A stretch of DNA of 64,000 nucleotides from Asanoa hainanensis (lineage in GTDB: Bacteria > Actinomycetota > Actinomycetes > Mycobacteriales > Micromonosporaceae). The stretch covers positions 211,859 to 275,858 of the forward strand of contig NZ_FZPH01000013.1 in NCBI RefSeq assembly GCF_900188485.1, written 5' to 3'. The notes below the pieces were generated by a model, which saw only the letters and a program-made list of their open reading frames with translations, ran no database searches and was not told the DNA's origin. The position numbers were made by a program, and so were the translations under genes. Below, piece after piece: positions 63,309 to 64,000 of this stretch (the stretch's first letter is position 1; each line of letters begins with the position of its first letter).

Positions 63309-64000
63309 TCAGTCGGTGGCTTCCGCCGCACCGAGGTCGGCCGGCACCGCGTCGGGCACCTCGACCGGCTTCTCCGCGCCGCGGAACACCAGCTTCGACT
63401 TGTCGATGTTCTCCGGGTCACCCTCGCAGTCGACCACGACGATCTGACCGGGCTTCAGCTCGTTGAAGAGGATCCGCTCGGACAGGTTGTCCTCGATGTC
63501 ACGCTGGATGGTGCGGCGCAGCGGCCGGGCACCCAGCACCGGGTCGAAGCCCTTCTTCGCCAGGTACTTCTTGGCGTTGTCGGTCAGCTCCAGACCCATG
63601 TCCTTGTTGCGCAGCTGAGCCTCGATCCGCTGGATCATGATGTCGACGATCGACAGGATCTCGCGCTCGGTCAGCTGGTGGAAGACGATCGTGTCGTCGA
63701 TCCGGTTCAGGAACTCGGGCCGGAAGTGCTGCTTGAGCTCGTCGTTGACCTTCTGCTTCATCCGCTCGTAGTTGGAGTCGGAGTCTTCCGAGGCCTGGAA
63801 GCCCAGCGACACCGCCTTGGCGACGTCACGCGTGCCCAGGTTGGTGGTCAGGATGATCACCGTGTTCTTGAAGTCGACGATGCGACCCTGACCGTCGGTC
63901 AGGCGACCGTCTTCCAAGATCTGGAGCAGCGTGTTGAAGACGTCCGGGTGGGCCTTCTCGATCTCGTCGAAGAGGACCACCGAGAACGGCCGGCGGCGCA
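63309..64000 (-). CDS. clpC: ClpC ATPase, C-terminal part
   Basis: The window ends inside this gene; about 230 C-terminal residues are visible. They include the second AAA module's Walker B region (SVVLFDEIEKAHPDVFN), sensor 1 (VIILTTNLGTRD), LNRIDDTIVFHQL with the arginine finger region, and the D2-small domain sensor 2 motif GARPLRRTIQRDIED. An acidic tail ends in GAAEATD. ClpC unfolds proteins for the ClpP protease and is essential in mycobacteria. Its location downstream of mutY agrees with the M. tuberculosis order (mutY Rv3589, clpC1 Rv3596c). Confidence 0.97.
   Translation of the reverse strand, partial: RRRPFSVVLFDEIEKAHPDVFNTLLQILEDGRLTDGQGRIVDFKNTVIILTTNLGTRDVAKAVSLGFQASEDSDSNYERMKQKVNDELKQHFRPEFLNRIDDTIVFHQLTEREILSIVDIMIQRIEAQLRNKDMGLELTDNAKKYLAKKGFDPVLGARPLRRTIQRDIEDNLSERILFNELKPGQIVVVDCEGDPENIDKSKLVFRGAEKPVEVPDAVPADLGAAEATD

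Overview
The window comes from a high-GC actinomycete, most likely Micromonosporaceae (Actinoplanes/Micromonospora-like). The signs are very high GC, many GTG starts, 1-4 bp gene overlaps, a conservon (sensor kinase, roadblock, DUF742, small GTPase), and core synteny I recall from Mycobacterium tuberculosis Rv3579c-Rv3596c: rlmB-cysS, ispF-ispD-carD, then lpqE-radA-disA-DUF4232-mutY-clpC. Here that core block is split by two accessory insertions. I saw no rRNA, CRISPR array or transposase. One tRNA is present.

Layout. 0-6.3 kb: conservon, a 105-aa protein, a CDC48-like double AAA ATPase and a DUF3263 protein. 6.4-8.4 kb: ABC exporter. 8.4-12.3 kb: amino-sugar catabolism (DeoR regulator diverging from SIS deaminase/isomerase, ROK kinase and NagA), with a 19-bp palindrome between. 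12.4-14.8 kb: a patch that looks acquired or degraded, with a VapBC45-like toxin-antitoxin pair, a 37-bp piece of tRNA-Thr, and a lipoprotein gene with an in-frame TGA at codon 7. 14.8-24.6 kb: PAP2 phosphatase, secreted serine protease, DUF4032, TrkA-like ion channel, secreted protein, methyltransferase, DUF3626, tRNA-Thr(TGT) and an orphan UgpC/MsiK-type sugar ATPase. 24.6-31.3 kb: membrane Hsp70 fused to a beta-propeller, phytase-like esterase, rlmB, cysS.

31.3-49.7 kb: first accessory block, with IclR and LacI regulators, both fumarase classes on either side of a GNAT/DUF1778 toxin-antitoxin pair, and a tyrosine-to-fumarate pathway (aromatic aminotransferase, HPPD, homogentisate dioxygenase, fumarylacetoacetase). 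No recognisable maleylacetoacetate isomerase is present, but an unrecognised 291-aa gene is translationally coupled to fumarylacetoacetase. RDD and PQQ-like propeller membrane proteins are interspersed. 49.8-52.7 kb: ispF, ispD, carD. 52.8-56.9 kb: second block, a type III polyketide cluster (PKS, acyl-CoA dehydrogenase-like flavoenzyme, methyltransferase, UbiA prenyltransferase) resembling the alkyl-O-dihydrogeranyl-methoxyhydroquinone cluster of Actinoplanes missouriensis. 57-64 kb: lpqE, radA, disA, DUF4232, def, a double-ACT protein, mutY, and the 3' part of clpC.

A recurring feature is a TANNNT -10 hexamer (or CAGACT) 6-8 bp before the start codon, implying leaderless or nearly leaderless mRNAs for more than a dozen genes. 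In four of these the stop codon of the gene upstream supplies the first bases of the hexamer.

Limits: all calls come from reading the sequence. Family names rest on recognised motifs, not on searches. Start codons without a ribosome-binding site or -10 are uncertain.
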